A stretch of 64,000 nt of DNA, from contig JABWDB010000115.1 of NCBI GenBank assembly GCA_019614645.1, positions 1 to 64,000 on the forward strand, read 5' to 3'. Within the stretch, counting starts at the first letter, position 1; every line of letters begins with the position of its first letter. Origin of the DNA: Stratiolaelaps scimitus (Eukaryota; Arthropoda; Arachnida; Mesostigmata; Laelapidae). The notes beneath the pieces were generated by a model. That model was not told the DNA's origin. It was given only the letters and a program-made list of their open reading frames with translations, and ran no database searches. This document shows positions 61,142 to 64,000 of this stretch, in pieces. Both the position numbers and the translations under genes were made by a program.

Positions 61142-64000
61142 ATGGTCGAGCACTCACCACCAAGCTACAGTCACCATACCGCTGGCCAGCAGAGGACGGC
61201 TAATGAGTACAAGGCAGCGACGGCCCAGCGAGGGACGATCAAGACGAGAATCACGAAACTGAGCAACGCTGTAGCAACGTTCGTCTCGAAACCTCCAGAA
61301 GATGCGTCGGCAATCGCGCGACAGGTGACGATTTGGAAGAACGAAGCGGATCGTCTCGAGCGGTTGCTAAATGAGGTAAGCGACCGTTGTTTGTCTCTGA
61401 TGCCTGATGCTACCGAAGAGCAAATGGCAGCCGAGTATGAAAGTGTGTTGGACTATGGAGACAAACTTGCTGTAGTCAGGGCTGACTTGGATACTGTACG
61501 AAACGCCCAAGTCATGCCAGCAGCAACGCAACCAACGGCTGCGACGGATCTCCAAGTGTGTGGACATCCAGCCAGTATCAACGGGGGCTCGCGATCGGGA
61601 GCGGCCACCCTACCCGAAACCAAATTGCGCCGATTCGATGGCGACAAGAGTCAGTTTATCGCATTCGTCGAAGAGTTTCGACGGTTGGTGCATGAGAAGG
61701 TCGAGTTGACCGACCTCCAGCGGCATAAGTTGCTGCGTGATGTGCTTCACGGTGAAGCTGCATCGGTTGTCCATAACGTCGAGCTTACGGAAGCGGGTTA
61801 TATCGACGCATGGGCCCTGCTGTATGAGAGATATGGCAGTATGGAGGCAATCATCTTTGGTGTGTACTCGAGAATGGCTCAGCTCAAGCCACTGGCGCGC
61901 AACAGTGACGCAGCAGCGTTGCGCCGTCTCCTCAGTGAAGTGGATAGCTGCACCCGGACTCTGACGGCAATGGGCTTCGATCGCTCGCATTACGAGGGCG
62001 GCTTGTACAACGAATTGTTTCGAGCGCTGCCCGAGCAGATCGCCACGAAGTTCCTGTCGACGGTTGTGAGCAAGACGCAAGCGACCCCCCGTGATGTCGT
62101 CGAGCGACTAGAGACGAAGGTCGATGCCAGCGTATCGGCAAGGTTTCTCGGGCGTTTCAAGGAGCTGCGGGAGTTTCTTCGCGACGAGGTGTCTACACTG
62201 GAAATGAAGAGAGACTTCAACAGTAACGAGGCGTCGACGAGCCGTGCCTCGGATCGTGAGTCGCGTGATTCGGTGCGGCCGCGTGGCAAATTCCGATCAG
62301 GTCGGGGCGACAACGGACCAAGGAACGATGGCGGAACGGTCCAAGTGTTTGCAACTTCGGCCTCAAGGGTCAATCAACGAGCGTCAGATGGTAATCGTAT
62401 CGATTGCGTATTTTGCAAGGGCAAGCATAGGTCGTTTAAGTGCAGGCAAGATATGAGCTATGAGGCAAGGAGACAAAAGGTGTTTGAGGCTAGGCTATGC
62501 TTTAGATGTCTCGAATCTGGGCATAATGCTAGAGAGTGTAAGCGTGACATATCCTGCGTAGACTGCCAAGGTAACCACTTCAAAATTCTGTGCGATAGGA
62601 GAGATGGCACCGTAGTAGCAGCAGTAGAGGCTGGCTGCAGTGGTTTGCTTCCCACAGGGCACGTAGACGTAATGGATAAAAATAATCGTAATTGTGTTGT
62701 TCGTTTCCTCTGCGACAGTGGCAGCCAGCGGACGTTTGTGTCGAGTCGGCTTGCGACCCTGCTTCAGGCGTCGGTCGTCGGTTATGAGTGGTTGTACCTC
62801 CATGTGTTCGGCGGTGGGCGCTCAGAGGGTGCACAGAAGATACCGAGCATCGAGGTCCGGTTGAAAACTTGCAAAGGAAGTACGTTTGCTGTTAGGGCGC
62901 TAGTTCTCGAGGAGCTGATCGGCCAGCCGCTTCCTGTCCCGTCAGCCAACCTTCGTTCGTTGGCCGGAGACAGCCCGCTTGCTGAGAGAGTGGATGGCCC
63001 ACGACAGATCGATTTGCTGTTCGGAGCTGCTGACATGTTCCGTGTCGTCGTCGGCAGTCAACGCACCATCAATGGGTCCACGCTTGCGGTGGAGACCTTG
63101 TTTGGTACAGTGCTAGTGAGCCAGCCTCGGAGTTCGGCTACCGTCGCCGCAGCAGCCGTCACACCGGATCTTGAAAGATTTTGGAACTTGGACGTGCTGG
63201 GTGTACGGGCGGACGAGTTGGCGACTGCTGATGTCGAGTTAGAGCAGGTGGCCGCGAAGTTTCAGCAGAGCATCAGTCGCTCCGCTGACGGTCACTACCA
63301 AGTCCGTATGAACCTCAGGCCGTGTGGACGGCGATTGGCAGACAATCGGGAGCAGGCCTTGAGTCGGTTCCGTGCGTTGACGGAAAGATTAGCGAAAGAC
63401 GCCGAGTTGAGAGCCGACTATGTTCGGGAAATAAGGCTGTTCATTGACAGTGGTTTCGCCGAGCGGGTGCCGGAGGGAGAGCTGCCGGAGTATGTGATGC
63501 CGCACTTTCCAGTCATTAGCCCTGGCAAAGAGTCGTATCGAGTGAGGCCTGTATTCAATGCGTCGTCGGCCAAAAAGGGTGAGTTGTCATTGAATGATTG
63601 TATTGCAGACACACCCAATCTGTTACCCTGCCCGTTTGAGGCGCTGACCAGATTTCGGAATCATCTGGTGGCCTGGAGTGCCGATATCAGCAAGGCCTAC
63701 CTGCAGGTGCGAAAGACCCCGACCAGAGAAACTTATTGTGTTTCTTTTGGTACGATGATGAGGCCACACTGTCAGGACGGGTGCTGTTTCGGATGACGGC
63801 GACGTCGTTTGGAGTTAAAGACAGTCAGCATAACACCATCGCCACCATTCGACAGCATGTCGAGAAGTACAGGTCAACCTTACCGGCCGCTGCAGAGCGC
63901 CTCATGGCAGACTTGTACATGGACGACTTACTGACAGGTTGTCGGTCGGAGGAAGAGGCGACGAAGGTTGCCCGTGACATCGAAGAGATCCTAGCCGGGG
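61142..64000 (+). CDS. BEL/Pao gag-pol, 5' part (gag, protease, start of RT)
   Basis: The frame runs from ATG 61142 to 63796. Gag occupies residues about 1-400. Three zinc knuckles follow (CVFCKGKHRSFKC, CFRCLESGHNAREC and CVDCQGNHFKILC), then a retropepsin domain with the active site FLCDSGSQRTFV, then RT with PHFPVISPGKESYRVRPVFN and LVAWSADISKAYLQV. Near 63738 a one-base shift closes the frame; RT continues in the next frame with WYDDEATLSGRVLFRMTATS, then LYMDDLLTG, the catalytic box, to the window edge. The shift lies at a T-run, so it may be a sequencing error in an otherwise intact, recent element. Products would be virus-like particle protein and polymerase for cytoplasmic reverse transcription. 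Confidence 0.9.

Noticed and set aside
1..64000. CRISPR arrays, bacterial operons, phage modules, rRNA genes
   Set aside because: No regularly spaced repeats, no operon-like packing and no rRNA-like blocks. Direct repeats here are target-site duplications or microsatellites.

Overview
This is eukaryotic, almost certainly arthropod, DNA: coding exons are short and bounded by GT/AG introns, and the dominant genes are ionotropic-receptor (IR) type ligand-gated channels. A chelicerate such as a mite or tick is my best guess from the IR type and repeat mix, but I could not test it and hold it weakly. All IR and exosome exon boundaries were built by eye from splice signals, phase arithmetic and comparison between paralogues.

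Layout. 1-3,890: debris of several retroelements: a left-edge reading frame and membrane ORF of unknown origin, the antisense 3' end of a Copia pol gene followed by an extra membrane-protein ORF, and the 3' half of a BEL/Pao pol gene broken by one stop codon. 3,900-7,650: non-coding sequence with repeat insertions. 7,686-18,031, 18,936-34,383 and 37,493-50,171: three tandem, same-strand IR genes sharing one 11-exon plan. Genes 1 and 3 give uninterrupted models of 444 and 443 residues with every exon phase matching. Gene 2 keeps most exons but I cannot find its exon 9, and its pore exon has no normal donor, so I call it a probable pseudogene. A scrap of what may be a fourth copy lies between genes 1 and 2. 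Introns and spacers are loaded with LINE, SINE, mariner, Gypsy and BEL remains.

50,172-56,171: mostly repeats, including SINEs stacked on one target site. 56,172-56,580: the first two exons of an exosome subunit of the RRP43/EXOSC8 type, with an apparent one-base deletion in exon 2. Downstream sits a nest of elements: a minus-strand CR1/Jockey-like LINE is split by a plus-strand R1-like LINE (13-bp target duplication and poly(A) tail visible), and the 5' end of a BEL/Pao element (LTR, primer-binding site, gag, protease, start of RT) abuts the same LINE and runs off the right edge.

Functionally, the IR array would supply related membrane channels, probably chemosensory, to peripheral neurons. 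The rest is essentially transposon biology, and the nesting lets some insertions be ordered in time.
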